Shown one piece after another: positions 25,597 to 31,919 of a DNA stretch of 61,315 nucleotides. Made by a program: the position numbers and the translations under genes. Source of the stretch: a virus; the IMG/VR virus record IMGVR_UViG_3300035665_000037, positions 1 through 61,315 of that record; one strand, 5' to 3'. The notes beneath the pieces are model-generated. The model was not told the origin of the DNA, made no database searches, and was given only the letters and a program-made list of their open reading frames with translations. The stretch's first letter is position 1, and every line of letters begins with the position of its first letter.

Positions 25597-25760
25597 CGAC
25601 ATGCTATATGTCGAGTTCTTCTCCCCTATTATATATATATATATTCCTCCTTTTATATAGATTTTTCCCATTAGAAAGTAAAGTTAAAATCGACATAATC
25701 TATCAGTAAATTGAAAATCAAATAGTTAGAAAATAGAAATCGACATAAAAACGACACAGC
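25597..25760. promoter_or_regulatory. A/T-rich CGACAT-repeat block, copy 1 (candidate origin or operator)
   Basis: This non-coding block contains CGACAT at 25597-25602, its inverse ATGTCG at 25608-25613, CGACATAATC at 25691-25700, CGACATAAAA at 25741-25750 and CGACAC at 25752-25757, next to an alternating TA run (25629-25644). The 24 bases 25677-25700 match 34778-34801 at 23 positions, and 25716-25730 match 34816-34830 at 14 of 15 with nearly the same spacing. Such iterons beside an A/T-rich run resemble plasmid or phage origins. A regulator-binding site shared by two operons is the other explanation. Confidence 0.6.
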
Positions 25761-25790
25761 AATGACAGATAATCGGGTATTTAAAAGAGT

Positions 25791-25826
25791 GAAGGGGAAA
25801 AACCACAACTGTGATCCCTCCCCTTC
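25791..25826 (-). terminator. inverted repeat, probable terminator of the 25852-26049 gene
   Basis: GAAGGGGA (25791-25798) and TCCCCTTC (25819-25826) are perfect 8-base arms with a 20-base spacer that itself contains a small CACA/TGTG dyad. On the minus strand the stem is followed by a modestly T-rich stretch (ACTCTTTTA). It lies 26 bases after the stop codon of the small minus-strand gene. Confidence 0.45.
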
Positions 25827-25851
25827 TTAAGTAGACCTGTACAATTTTTGT

Positions 25852-26049
25852 CTAATAACGCTTTCCTTCCTTCAAAGACTCACTCAAATCGGACATCTTA
25901 TCTCCACGATAAACAGCTTCAGCCATCATCTGAATCTTCTGTTCACGCTTCAAGTCCTTTTTAATCTGAGCAGCCTGTTGAATACCGGTAACACTATTAG
26001 GACGATTGTTAATAAGCCTACCGTTCCTAACCGTTAAATCGTTGTACAT
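25852..26049 (-). CDS. small helical protein of unknown function
   Basis: This 65-residue protein reads MYNDLTVRNGRLINNRPNSV, then a charged helix (IQQAAQIKKDLKREQKIQMM) and DKMSDLSESLKEGKRY. It stands alone between the groEL promoter region and the GC-rich intergenic region, on the minus strand. Amino-acid usage looks natural, with an amphipathic helix, and a terminator-like inverted repeat follows the stop. No -7 element is evident upstream. It could be a small regulator acting at the neighbouring control regions, but there is no motif to prove it. Confidence 0.5.
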   Translation of the reverse strand: MYNDLTVRNGRLINNRPNSVTGIQQAAQIKKDLKREQKIQMMAEAVYRGDKMSDLSESLKEGKRY

Positions 26050-26086
26050 GGTATAAAGTTAATAAAAGTTTAGATAAGTACAGTGT

Positions 26087-26101
26087 CGGGGTTATACCCC
26101 G
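26087..26101. repeat. CGGGGT-TAT-ACCCCG hairpin; CGGGGTTATACCC direct repeat copy 1
   Basis: Six-base arms CGGGGT and ACCCCG flank TAT. The first 13 bases recur exactly at 26349-26361, so the two copies bracket the CCCGG-rich segment at a distance of 262 bases. They may mark the limits of an inserted or functional unit. Confidence 0.6.
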
Positions 26102-26236
26102 GTTTGACGCAGCCGCCCCGGTTTCCGAAACGGATTTTTTTTGCAGGGGTGGGGGTGCAAGTTGTCCCGGCTTCGTGCAACTTTTTGGCTTTTCCCTTTG
26201 CTACATGATCCCGGCATGATCCCGGCCCATGATCCC

Positions 26237-26254
26237 GGACCGGGTACCCGGTCC
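26237..26254. repeat. 18-base perfect GC palindrome
   Basis: GGACCGGGTACCCGGTCC equals its own reverse complement over 18 bases, without a spacer. It lies immediately after three ATGATCCCGG repeats, in a region without genes between the leftward and rightward arms. Perfect palindromes of this length suit a dimeric DNA-binding protein. Confidence 0.7.
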
Positions 26255-26348
26255 CGGACCTTCACCGGATCCCGGACGTCCCTTCTTTTCCGTCCCGGCT
26301 CCCGTCCCTTGCTTCGATCCTATTTCAAAGCATACATGAACAGAAAGG

Positions 26349-26361
26349 CGGGGTTATACCC
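26349..26361. repeat. CGGGGTTATACCC direct repeat copy 2
   Basis: This exact 13-base repeat of 26087-26099 is followed by CGTCCCG and another ATGATCCCGG at 26373. In this copy the hairpin arm is one base shorter (CGGG/CCCG type pairing with TTAT in the centre). Confidence 0.6.
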
Positions 26362-26473
26362 GTCCCGTTGTAATGATCCCGGATAACCTGAAAAAAACTT
26401 TTACCCATAACTCATTGATAATCAGCGTGTTTATTACTCGTTCAAAAAAATATCAAAAAAAGTTTAAAATAAA

Positions 26474-26506
26474 TTTGGAATTAAACATGAATTGAACGTA
26501 TATTGC
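26474..26506 (+). promoter_or_regulatory. possible promoter of the rightward early arm
   Basis: TTTG at 26474-26477 is followed after 21 bases by TATATTGC (26499-26506), which has the TAnn part and a partial TTTG. The position, 38 bases before the first early gene, is right for an early promoter. The -7 element deviates from consensus at two positions, so the call is tentative. Confidence 0.35.
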
Positions 26507-26544
26507 ACTCGAATTGATCAACTAACAAACAAAATTTAAACATC

Positions 26545-26805
26545 ATGACAAAATTTGAACACGCTATTCAGCAAGTAAACGAAGGTACGTTGCAGGCTCC
26601 TTCTGTTAATTATCAAGGTAAGGCCGTTAATTATTTCGCTTATCAATTAAGCGTTCATCACTTTTATTTAAAACTTATGGCAAAGGGTATCGGCAACAGA
26701 CAAATAAAACTGAAGGATCTTAAGGAATATTATGGCCTGAAGGGTAAAACGGCTTCGGACGTTCTTATTCAGTTTGAAGCATTAAGGGAAAGGGTATTAG
26801 GTTAA
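26545..26805 (+). CDS. first early gene, small protein of unknown function
   Basis: This 86-residue protein reads MTKFEHAIQQVNEGTLQAPS, then a helical region with YFAYQLSVHHFYLKLMAKGI and IKLKDLKEYYGLKGKTASDV. The second half could form a small helix-turn-helix-like bundle (LKDLKEYYGLKGKTASDVLIQFEALRE), as in DNA-binding regulators. It is the first gene of the rightward arm and is followed by a UUCG-loop hairpin, so it may be expressed at a higher level than the genes downstream. The family is not recognised. Confidence 0.6.
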   Translation: MTKFEHAIQQVNEGTLQAPSVNYQGKAVNYFAYQLSVHHFYLKLMAKGIGNRQIKLKDLKEYYGLKGKTASDVLIQFEALRERVLG

Positions 26806-26828
26806 CTGAAGAGACTTTAGTAGTCGAA

Positions 26829-26844
26829 ACGGGCTTCGGCCCGT
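26829..26844 (+). terminator. UUCG-loop hairpin after the first early gene
   Basis: ACGGGC-TTCG-GCCCGT is a 6-base stem with a very stable UUCG tetraloop, 24 bases after the stop codon. The following sequence CTTAACC is not a T-run, so it may be a partial terminator or an mRNA 3'-end stabiliser instead of a full terminator. Confidence 0.5.
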
Positions 26845-26867
26845 CTTAACCAATTAAATTAAATATC

Positions 26868-27047
26868 ATGAAAAAAATGATCTGTTTATTCGCTACAATT
26901 TATTTGGCCTTCATGACCTTCATGATCCCGGCCATGTTCTTCATGTTTACGGATCCAACGGCCGTGAATTTATGTATGGCTTCGATCCTTACGGCCGTTT
27001 GCGGCCTTGCTTCTTATAATTATTTTCTAACCTACAAATCAAAGTAA
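26868..27047 (+). CDS. 59-residue two-segment membrane protein
   Basis: MKKMICLFATIYLAFMTFMI begins a hydrophobic segment reaching PAMFFMF, then a short loop with TDPTAVN, and a second segment (LCMASILTAVCGLASYNYFL), ending TYKSK. It is Met- and Phe-rich and lies entirely in the membrane apart from the ends. It lies one base before the start of the next gene. An early membrane protein of this kind could change the host envelope or exclude other phages, but nothing specific is visible. Confidence 0.6.
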   Translation: MKKMICLFATIYLAFMTFMIPAMFFMFTDPTAVNLCMASILTAVCGLASYNYFLTYKSK

Positions 27048-27048
27048 A

Positions 27049-27909
27049 ATGAAAAAAGTATTCAGTTCAAATTCACAACTTGCACACGTTTGGGCAAATC
27101 AGTTGCAACACGAAGGCCGTGCTTCAAGCATGTTCTTTTATGGCCCGGTTATTTATAGTTACGGGCATCATTACGAAATAGCCCGTTTTTTAGAAACGGA
27201 CGGCGGCCAAAAAGTTTGCTTCGTGAATGCCAACGGGTATTCAAATTCAACGGCCAAACATACGGCGCACGTTTGGGCCGCAATACCGGACGGGATACCA
27301 ACTTTTAAGGTACCCTTTGCAACGGGATCAACTTATTCGTACAATCGTCAACACTATATCAGTGTAGACATTTTGCCCGGAATAATTGCCGCAATGCTTG
27401 TGGAATGTAAAAATTTATGCCATGATCAAATCAAGGCCCGGACCAACTTTTATTCATTCAGTCAAGCGGCCGGACGTTATGAAACGATCGTTGAAATATG
27501 CCAACTTTTTAACATTGAGATCCCGGCCCGTCCTGAAAATTACGAAGCGGCCCGGATCAAGGCCGAACATTTGCGAAATACACAAGGTGAACGCCAACGG
27601 GCAAAAGAACAGAAGGAACTTGAAAAGGCCAAAGAATTATTGGCAAAGTGGCTTCAGCATGAATACAACGGCCAACTTTACAATATCCCGGTACATTTGC
27701 GAATATCAAGGGACGGCCGCTTAATTGAGACAACGAAAGGAGCAAAGGTAGATCTTCAGGCCGGGCTTCGTTTATTGGCAAAATTGCGCAACGGATCAGA
27801 CGTGAAAGGTGAAAAGATAGACGGCTTTACATTGATCGAGAATACTCTCGATCATGTAAAAATTGGATGCCATACTATTTCATGGCCGGTAATTAATCAA
27901 TTATTTTAA
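27049..27909 (+). CDS. conserved early phage protein of unknown function
   Basis: This 286-residue protein has an N-terminal domain (about 1-110) with SNSQLAHVWANQLQHEGRAS, FYGPVIYSYGHHYEIARFLE and VNANGYSNSTAKHTAHVWAA, a pattern that recurs in phages of many hosts without a known function. The middle (about 110-160) is helical; a charged coiled coil follows (EHLRNTQGERQRAKEQKELE), and the C-terminal domain is beta-rich. The strong conservation of 'H.WA.Q......R..n..f.g..iYSYg.hf.iA' suggests a nucleic acid- or nucleotide-related job. It is the largest of the early small-gene array, with a terminator directly after it. Confidence 0.75.
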   Translation: MKKVFSSNSQLAHVWANQLQHEGRASSMFFYGPVIYSYGHHYEIARFLETDGGQKVCFVNANGYSNSTAKHTAHVWAAIPDGIPTFKVPFATGSTYSYNRQHYISVDILPGIIAAMLVECKNLCHDQIKARTNFYSFSQAAGRYETIVEICQLFNIEIPARPENYEAARIKAEHLRNTQGERQRAKEQKELEKAKELLAKWLQHEYNGQLYNIPVHLRISRDGRLIETTKGAKVDLQAGLRLLAKLRNGSDVKGEKIDGFTLIENTLDHVKIGCHTISWPVINQLF

Positions 27910-27915
27910 ATAACC

Positions 27916-27943
27916 GGGACCGGTTACGGCCGGTCCCTATTTT
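27916..27943 (+). terminator. intrinsic terminator-like hairpin
   Basis: GGGACCGG (27916-27923) and CCGGTCCC (27930-27937) form a perfect 8-base stem with a six-base loop TTACGG, followed by TATTTT. It starts six bases after the stop codon of the preceding gene, so transcription is probably partly stopped here. Confidence 0.7.
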
Positions 27944-27965
27944 AAACCTACAAAAAAATAAAATT

Positions 27966-28424
27966 ATGGGACGTTCAGTAGATTATTTAAACAGATCAGA
28001 AAGGGTAAATTATTTTCAGTGGCCAACATTATGGGTATACGATGAAGATACCGATACAGACGTTGAAACGGACGAATTATGGGATGCTTCGGACGTTATA
28101 TCAGACATTCAGGAATATATAACGGACAAATATCCCGGCTTCGATAAGTGTAGCCGTTGGGACGGCCGGGAAACGCATATAATTTTAGAAGGATACGGGA
28201 CCGAAATTGGCCTTTCTGAATATTGCGGCCTTGCTACCTTGTCGATCCGTGTTGATGAAGGCCCGTTGGAATATAGCATGGACGATCAGGAATACGAAAC
28301 AGACAGACAGAAGGCACTAAATTGGATCCGGGATAATTGGGATCAGGCTTCTGAATATTGGAACCAATACAGAAAAATAGGGACCTTCAGCAACGGCGAA
28401 TCAGTATACGAAAAAGCAAATTAA
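27966..28424 (+). CDS. acidic early protein of unknown function
   Basis: This 152-residue, strongly acidic, Trp/Tyr-rich protein has a segment LWVYDEDTDTDVETDELWDA, then SDIQEYITDKYPGFDKCSRW and DGRETHIILEGYGTEIGLSE, and a C-terminal helix with LNWIRDNWDQASEYWNQY. It looks like a single alpha/beta domain. Its high negative charge is shared with several genes in this array. No family is recognised. A hairpin follows the gene, so it may be its own expression unit. Confidence 0.65.
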   Translation: MGRSVDYLNRSERVNYFQWPTLWVYDEDTDTDVETDELWDASDVISDIQEYITDKYPGFDKCSRWDGRETHIILEGYGTEIGLSEYCGLATLSIRVDEGPLEYSMDDQEYETDRQKALNWIRDNWDQASEYWNQYRKIGTFSNGESVYEKAN

Positions 28425-28434
28425 TTAACCGGGA

Positions 28435-28452
28435 GCCGGGATCAGTCCCGGC
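28435..28452 (+). terminator. hairpin after the 27966-28424 gene
   Basis: GCCGGGA (28435-28441) and TCCCGGC (28446-28452) form a 7-base perfect stem with a TCAG loop, 10 bases after the stop codon. The flanking GGG and CCC can extend it. A T-run is lacking (CCCATAAAATTATCTTAT), so it may be an attenuator or an mRNA stabiliser. Confidence 0.5.
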
Positions 28453-28468
28453 CCCATAAAATTATCTT

Positions 28469-28693
28469 ATGGATAATTACGAACTATTAGCAAGGGTAAA
28501 ACATGAAGCCGGTACAAAGTTGCTTAACATTGGATCCGTTTTAAGAAATATTGATCAGGCCCTGAAAAGAAACGGCCATGAAAATTTAATGATCAGCGAA
28601 AAGTATAATGTTAGTGCATTGGATAGTATTGAAACGGCCATGAATAACCTTGAAGAAATTCATGAAATTTTTATTAAATACGAAAAATTATAA
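28469..28693 (+). CDS. small helical early protein of unknown function
   Basis: This 74-residue all-helical protein has NYELLARVKHEAGTKLLNIG near the start and ETAMNNLEEIHEIFIKYEKL at the end, with an amphipathic, coiled-coil-capable pattern. It follows a hairpin and is followed after four bases by the next gene. No motif indicates a function. Confidence 0.6.
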   Translation: MDNYELLARVKHEAGTKLLNIGSVLRNIDQALKRNGHENLMISEKYNVSALDSIETAMNNLEEIHEIFIKYEKL

Positions 28694-28697
28694 TCAA

Positions 28698-28895
28698 ATG
28701 AACGACAAAATTTTGCAGTATGCAATGAACAACATTGCAAATATTACAACGGACGAAAAATTTTACGTAAGTGACAATAACATATACATAGAATTTAAAG
28801 ACGGACGTAACCTAAAAATATCAGAAGATGAAGTAAGGTATCAAGCAACTGAATACCTACAGAGTGAAATATCATACATAAAAAATAAATTTTAA
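28698..28895 (+). CDS. small acidic early protein of unknown function
   Basis: This 65-residue protein is read from the ATG at 28698 (MNDKILQYAMNNIANITTDE). It has a beta hairpin (KFYVSDNNIYIEFKDGRNLK) and a helix (EDEVRYQATEYLQSEISYIK). I chose this start because the longer frame lies within the preceding gene and this ATG has an A/T-rich leader. It is part of a run of small early genes. Function unknown. Confidence 0.6.
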   Translation: MNDKILQYAMNNIANITTDEKFYVSDNNIYIEFKDGRNLKISEDEVRYQATEYLQSEISYIKNKF

Positions 28896-28900
28896 TCAGC

Positions 28901-29152
28901 ATGAACAAAACAGATTTCTTTATCAAACATGGGCATCAACTTGTAAAAGTAAACAATGACGATGCAGAAACGGGAGACTATCAATTATTTGCTCCTGAAG
29001 AAAGTAACCGGGCCAACGAATACATGAAGGCCGGGTACATGATTGCGTCCATATACGAAGATACGGACGGGACCGAACGGGTTGCATTGGATAACGATGC
29101 CGGAACATCGTTTCATAAGATCGGATATTTAGTATTAACAAATAAAATTTAA
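28901..29152 (+). CDS. small early protein of unknown function
   Basis: This 83-residue protein begins MNKTDFFIKHGHQLVKVNND and has YQLFAPEESNRANEYMKAGY, then MIASIYEDTDGTERVALDND. It is predicted as a mixed alpha/beta domain, with acidic loops. A five-base gap separates it from the gene before. The family is not recognised. Confidence 0.6.
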   Translation: MNKTDFFIKHGHQLVKVNNDDAETGDYQLFAPEESNRANEYMKAGYMIASIYEDTDGTERVALDNDAGTSFHKIGYLVLTNKI

Positions 29153-29158
29153 TCAGGC

Positions 29159-29356
29159 ATGAACGCAAAACAACTTTACGAATTTCTGCATGAAATTACA
29201 GAGACGGGCATTGACTTATCAAAAGTTACCCTGAATTATCGTTACGATGATGATTCAGACGTGGAAATAATTACGTCCGTTGACGAGGATCTATTCGATC
29301 CTGAAACCAATAACATATTAACCTCAATCATTTTTAAAACTATCAGCGATGAGTAA
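29159..29356 (+). CDS. small acidic early protein of unknown function
   Basis: This 65-residue protein, starting MNAKQLYEFLHEITETGIDL, is followed by SKVTLNYRYDDDSDVEIITS and SVDEDLFDPETN. About a quarter of its residues are Asp or Glu. It overlaps the next start by eight bases, indicating coupled translation. The even charge spread suggests it may bind a basic partner; this is inference. Confidence 0.6.
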   Translation: MNAKQLYEFLHEITETGIDLSKVTLNYRYDDDSDVEIITSVDEDLFDPETNNILTSIIFKTISDE

Positions 29357-29546
29357 AATTTATTTAGGTATTGCCGGTATTGTTTCACATGATGAACATA
29401 CCACTACAGAATATAACAAATTGTTGAAAGTTTTAGGGACCGAAGGAATGCTTATGCAATTTGAAAGATGGGCAGATACGGATACGATAAGAGAAATAAT
29501 CGAATACGCAAAGGATAATCTATTTGAAAACAACATTAAAATTTAA
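29349..29546 (+). CDS. small early protein of unknown function
   Basis: This 65-residue protein begins MSKIYLGIAGIVSHDEHTTT with a hydrophobic strand, followed by helices (YNKLLKVLGTEGMLMQFERW and IREIIEYAKDNL). The ATG lies inside the end of the upstream gene. No signal peptide or membrane segment is convincing. The family is not recognised. Confidence 0.6.
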   Translation: MSKIYLGIAGIVSHDEHTTTEYNKLLKVLGTEGMLMQFERWADTDTIREIIEYAKDNLFENNIKI

Positions 29547-29551
29547 ACGCC

Positions 29552-29980
29552 ATGACTAAAGAAGAAAAATTTTTAAAAGCAATTATCGAAGAAATAAATT
29601 GCTTCGATAGTGATCAGTTAGTACAACTGAATAACACGTATTGCGACAACGTAAATTATCCGGACGATCAGATCTATTCAAACGATGCCAACTTTTTTGC
29701 GGACAATTTCAGCGACATGATGGAGGCCGTCCGGGCCGTATCTTATGGAGACTACAACTATACCCATGATTGGGTAACGTACAACGGATACGGGAACCTT
29801 GTAACGATGAGTAGTGTAGGCACGGACGATCTATGTGAAAACATTGAGATCATTGCAGAGAATGTTTCTGAAAACTTTTCAGATTATGACTACTTGTTCG
29901 ACATTGACGAGGATGATTTCGAGGACGATGAAGAAGAAGAAGAAACGGACGAGGACGATGATACCCATTTGGAACCTTAA
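29552..29980 (+). CDS. very acidic early protein, possible DNA mimic
   Basis: This 142-residue protein is dominated by Asp, Glu and Asn. The first half has EEINCFDSDQLVQLNNTYCD and DDQIYSNDANFFADNFSDMM; the C-terminal 35 residues are almost all acidic (DIDEDDFEDDEEEEETDEDD). The extreme charge matches what is known of DNA-mimic proteins such as Ocr, which inhibit restriction or repair enzymes, but the fold is not shown. Its position in the early small-gene array is what one would expect of a host-takeover or anti-defence protein. Confidence 0.65.
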   Translation: MTKEEKFLKAIIEEINCFDSDQLVQLNNTYCDNVNYPDDQIYSNDANFFADNFSDMMEAVRAVSYGDYNYTHDWVTYNGYGNLVTMSSVGTDDLCENIEIIAENVSENFSDYDYLFDIDEDDFEDDEEEEETDEDDDTHLEP

Positions 29981-29991
29981 AAATTTATGCC

Positions 29992-30261
29992 ATGAGTATT
30001 GACAAACTAATTGAGTTATCAGAGAAGCAGACCAAACTACTGAAGGAGTTAAAAGAATCCTTGCACTACGAATCATGCACCTACGATGTCCGGGAGATAC
30101 CCGGATATGACGTTGCTTCAATGCAAAAGAAGTACATGATTTTTGAAATAGCAACGGGCAAGGAAGTTACGTTTGGATACAGAGAGGGATTGCTTCGTTG
30201 GTTTGATCTTCGCAACATACCACAACATAAAATACATAACATTCAAATTTTAATCAAATGA
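29992..30261 (+). CDS. small early protein of unknown function
   Basis: This 89-residue protein starts with a charged helix (MSIDKLIELSEKQTKLLKEL) and continues with ESCTYDVREIPGYDVASMQK and GYREGLLRWFDLRNIPQHKI. The first helix looks able to form a coiled coil, and the second half beta-rich. The stop overlaps the next start (ATGA). Function unknown. Confidence 0.6.
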   Translation: MSIDKLIELSEKQTKLLKELKESLHYESCTYDVREIPGYDVASMQKKYMIFEIATGKEVTFGYREGLLRWFDLRNIPQHKIHNIQILIK

Positions 30262-30704
30262 CAAACGAACAAAAGATGCGGACATTATTCAGAGTGTACT
30301 ATGATCAATGCCCGGACGAACGAATTGAGTACACGGCAGAAAGTGATACTCAAGTATGGATCGTGATGAGAGGAATTGAGTTAACCTACATGGAGTATCA
30401 GGGTGAGCATCAGCCTATCTTTTTATGCGGACGACTTGATGACATTTATTATTTCAAGACGTATGATGAATGCGAAAAGGTTTGGTGCATGGGAGAGGAT
30501 GAAGTCCTTGCCTACAAAAAGTCCTTAGAGGAGCCGAGCCGGGAGGAGATGATCCGGGCATTGACAAGGTATGAATTGGATTATTTTTTAGGTGAACCTT
30601 CGTTGGTCAGGGAACTTACAAAGTTTTTCAGCGAAGGAGGATTCATTCATTATACGGACAACGGGATAAAAGAATTGTATAACGATAAAATTTTAGGACA
30701 ATGA
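30258..30704 (+). CDS. early protein of unknown function
   Basis: This 148-residue protein has an N-terminal beta-rich domain (FRVYYDQCPDERIEYTAESD, VMRGIELTYMEYQ) and a helical C-terminus (SREEMIRALTRYELDYFLGE then SLVRELTKFFSEGGF). It is translationally coupled to both neighbours through 4-base overlaps. No catalytic motif is visible. It could be a small enzyme or inhibitor. Confidence 0.62.
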   Translation: MTNEQKMRTLFRVYYDQCPDERIEYTAESDTQVWIVMRGIELTYMEYQGEHQPIFLCGRLDDIYYFKTYDECEKVWCMGEDEVLAYKKSLEEPSREEMIRALTRYELDYFLGEPSLVRELTKFFSEGGFIHYTDNGIKELYNDKILGQ

Positions 30705-30895
30705 AAACAAGAGTATACGCTATTGATCTGTACGAACTTGATACAGAGATCCCGGTATGGGACCTTGATGACGATAACTTTATGGACCTTGCCGAGCAGC
30801 AGGGTAAAGTATGGACGCTTCAGGGATTCGAGAACGCATTTAATAACGAACAAATATCAGACACTTGGATAATCAGAATTATTAATCACAATTAA
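30701..30895 (+). CDS. small acidic early protein of unknown function
   Basis: This 64-residue protein has MKTRVYAIDLYELDTEIPVW, then DLDDDNFMDLAEQQGKVWTL and QGFENAFNNEQISDTWIIRI. It is a beta-alpha-beta arrangement of the kind found in many short phage proteins with 'FM..AE..G.vwtL.gFe.afN...i...WIIRI'. The start overlaps the previous gene (ATGA). Function unknown. Confidence 0.62.
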   Translation: MKTRVYAIDLYELDTEIPVWDLDDDNFMDLAEQQGKVWTLQGFENAFNNEQISDTWIIRIINHN

Positions 30896-30906
30896 AATTA
30901 AATCAA

Positions 30907-31374
30907 ATGTTAAACGAACAACAAAGAAAGGACCTTGTAGATGAAATCTACGATTGGATTATGTCAAACGATGAGATGGGATTAGGAGAGATGGGGGATG
31001 CCGTTGATGAAGCCGAGAGAATAGTAAACAAATGGGAGAAGCGGACAGAGAAACCGGATCTTGAAGCCCGGTATTCACAACTTGCTTATGATTCAACACA
31101 AGAGTTGAGGCAGTTGGTTAGCGAAGGCGTTGTGTTATGGCCCCACGACACAGATGAGGACGATGATATGAATGTTATCTATGATTTGCCAATAACATAT
31201 TGGGTTGGTAAGCATGGGGATTATACAGAGTATGCCATCGTTCGAGTAGAAAAAGGACTTAAATTTATAGGACGATCCTTAAGTGATGGCGTTGATGACG
31301 AGATGACTTTTGGATTAGGGGACTTAAATCTGTCTGTAATTATTGACATAATAAATGAAATCAAATCAAAATGA
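30907..31374 (+). CDS. acidic early protein of unknown function
   Basis: This 155-residue protein begins MLNEQQRKDLVDEIYDWIMS and has a long acidic helical part with VDEAERIVNKWEKRTEKPDL, followed by a beta-rich part (VIYDLPITYWVGKHGDYTEY) and a C-terminal helix. It is coupled to the next gene by a 4-base overlap. The family is not recognised. Confidence 0.6.
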   Translation: MLNEQQRKDLVDEIYDWIMSNDEMGLGEMGDAVDEAERIVNKWEKRTEKPDLEARYSQLAYDSTQELRQLVSEGVVLWPHDTDEDDDMNVIYDLPITYWVGKHGDYTEYAIVRVEKGLKFIGRSLSDGVDDEMTFGLGDLNLSVIIDIINEIKSK

Positions 31375-31598
31375 ACAAGTATTTAACAATTCTATTGGCG
31401 GTAACGCCAACGTACGTATCGGTATTTTGTACGCCGGTATGGGCAACTATTGTCATGGCGGTAGCCACGATCATTGCGGTAATCATTACCGGGAAGATAG
31501 AGGAGGACGAGTGGCTGACTAAATTGATGCGCCTTGTATGGGCTATTCACCTGACGGGTATCTTATTATCAATCACCATTCATAATACAATACTATGA
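31371..31598 (+). CDS. small early membrane protein
   Basis: This 75-residue protein has two or three hydrophobic segments: YLTILLAVTPTYVSVFC, VWATIVMAVATIIAVIIT, and a C-terminal LMRLVWAIHLTGILLSITI. A short acidic cytoplasmic loop (GKIEEDEWLTK) separates the second and third. It overlaps both neighbours. An envelope-directed early function, such as superinfection exclusion, is conceivable but unproven. Confidence 0.62.
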   Translation: MNKYLTILLAVTPTYVSVFCTPVWATIVMAVATIIAVIITGKIEEDEWLTKLMRLVWAIHLTGILLSITIHNTIL

Positions 31599-31783
31599 CA
31601 CATGATGAGAGAATCGTCCTCATTCAGGGACTGAATGATCGACTACTTTATTTAAGCGAGGAGGATCGCAAACAATTTCTTGCCTACCTTGATGCACTAT
31701 ACGATGTGTACCCGGTACCACGAGTAGTGTACTATGGCAAGGATATAAAACACGAACAACATGGAGAGAGAATTTCTTTTTAA
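31595..31783 (+). CDS. small early protein of unknown function
   Basis: This 62-residue protein reads MTHDERIVLIQGLNDRLLYL, then a charged helix (SEEDRKQFLAYLDALYDVYP). The final residues (VYYGKDIKHEQHGERISF) are coded in a region that overlaps the next gene by 23 bases. Predicted helical, no motif. Confidence 0.58.
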   Translation: MTHDERIVLIQGLNDRLLYLSEEDRKQFLAYLDALYDVYPVPRVVYYGKDIKHEQHGERISF

Positions 31784-31919
31784 GGTATACTACGGGAACA
31801 TACTTATCAGGACCATCGTGGCCCATACAAAGTGGGAAGCGGTTGAGAAGGTATATAGCCGCTACAACCTTGACTATCCGGGTATGATCAGAAGTAAACT
31901 TAAAGCAATAAAATCATGA
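31761..31919 (+). CDS. 52-residue early protein of unknown function
   Basis: This short gene starts at the ATG at 31761: MEREFLFKVYYGNILIRTIV, then AHTKWEAVEKVYSRYNLDYP and MIRSKLKAIKS. The beta-hairpin followed by an amphipathic helix recurs in many short phage proteins ('fkVyyg...I...iVaht..eAIekVYsrY...yp..IRs..kA'). It overlaps the gene before by 23 bases and the gene after by 4, both in keeping with a coupled array. Confidence 0.62.
   Translation: MEREFLFKVYYGNILIRTIVAHTKWEAVEKVYSRYNLDYPGMIRSKLKAIKS

Larger units (their letters stand above)
26050..26544. other. GC-rich intergenic region between the two transcription arms
   Basis: These 495 bases carry no convincing gene. The first 350 bases are unusually rich in CCCGG and GATCCCGG strings, contrasting with the A/T-rich DNA around them. 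They contain three close copies of ATGATCCCGG (26205-26214, 26216-26225, 26229-26238) and a fourth at 26373-26382, an 18-base perfect palindrome (26237-26254), and a pair of CGGGGTTATACCC repeats (26087 and 26349). A short TCCG-AAA-CGGA hairpin followed by eight Ts lies near 26119-26137. The last 150 bases are A/T-rich and hold the likely promoter of the rightward arm. Origin, packaging or switch functions are possible. Confidence 0.6.

Noticed and set aside
26141-26386. 81-residue open frame in the GC-rich island
   Set aside because: It is made of CCCGG and GATCCCGG repeats, giving PGT/RSR/PGSR-type low-complexity peptide; no leader and no natural composition. Treated as non-coding.
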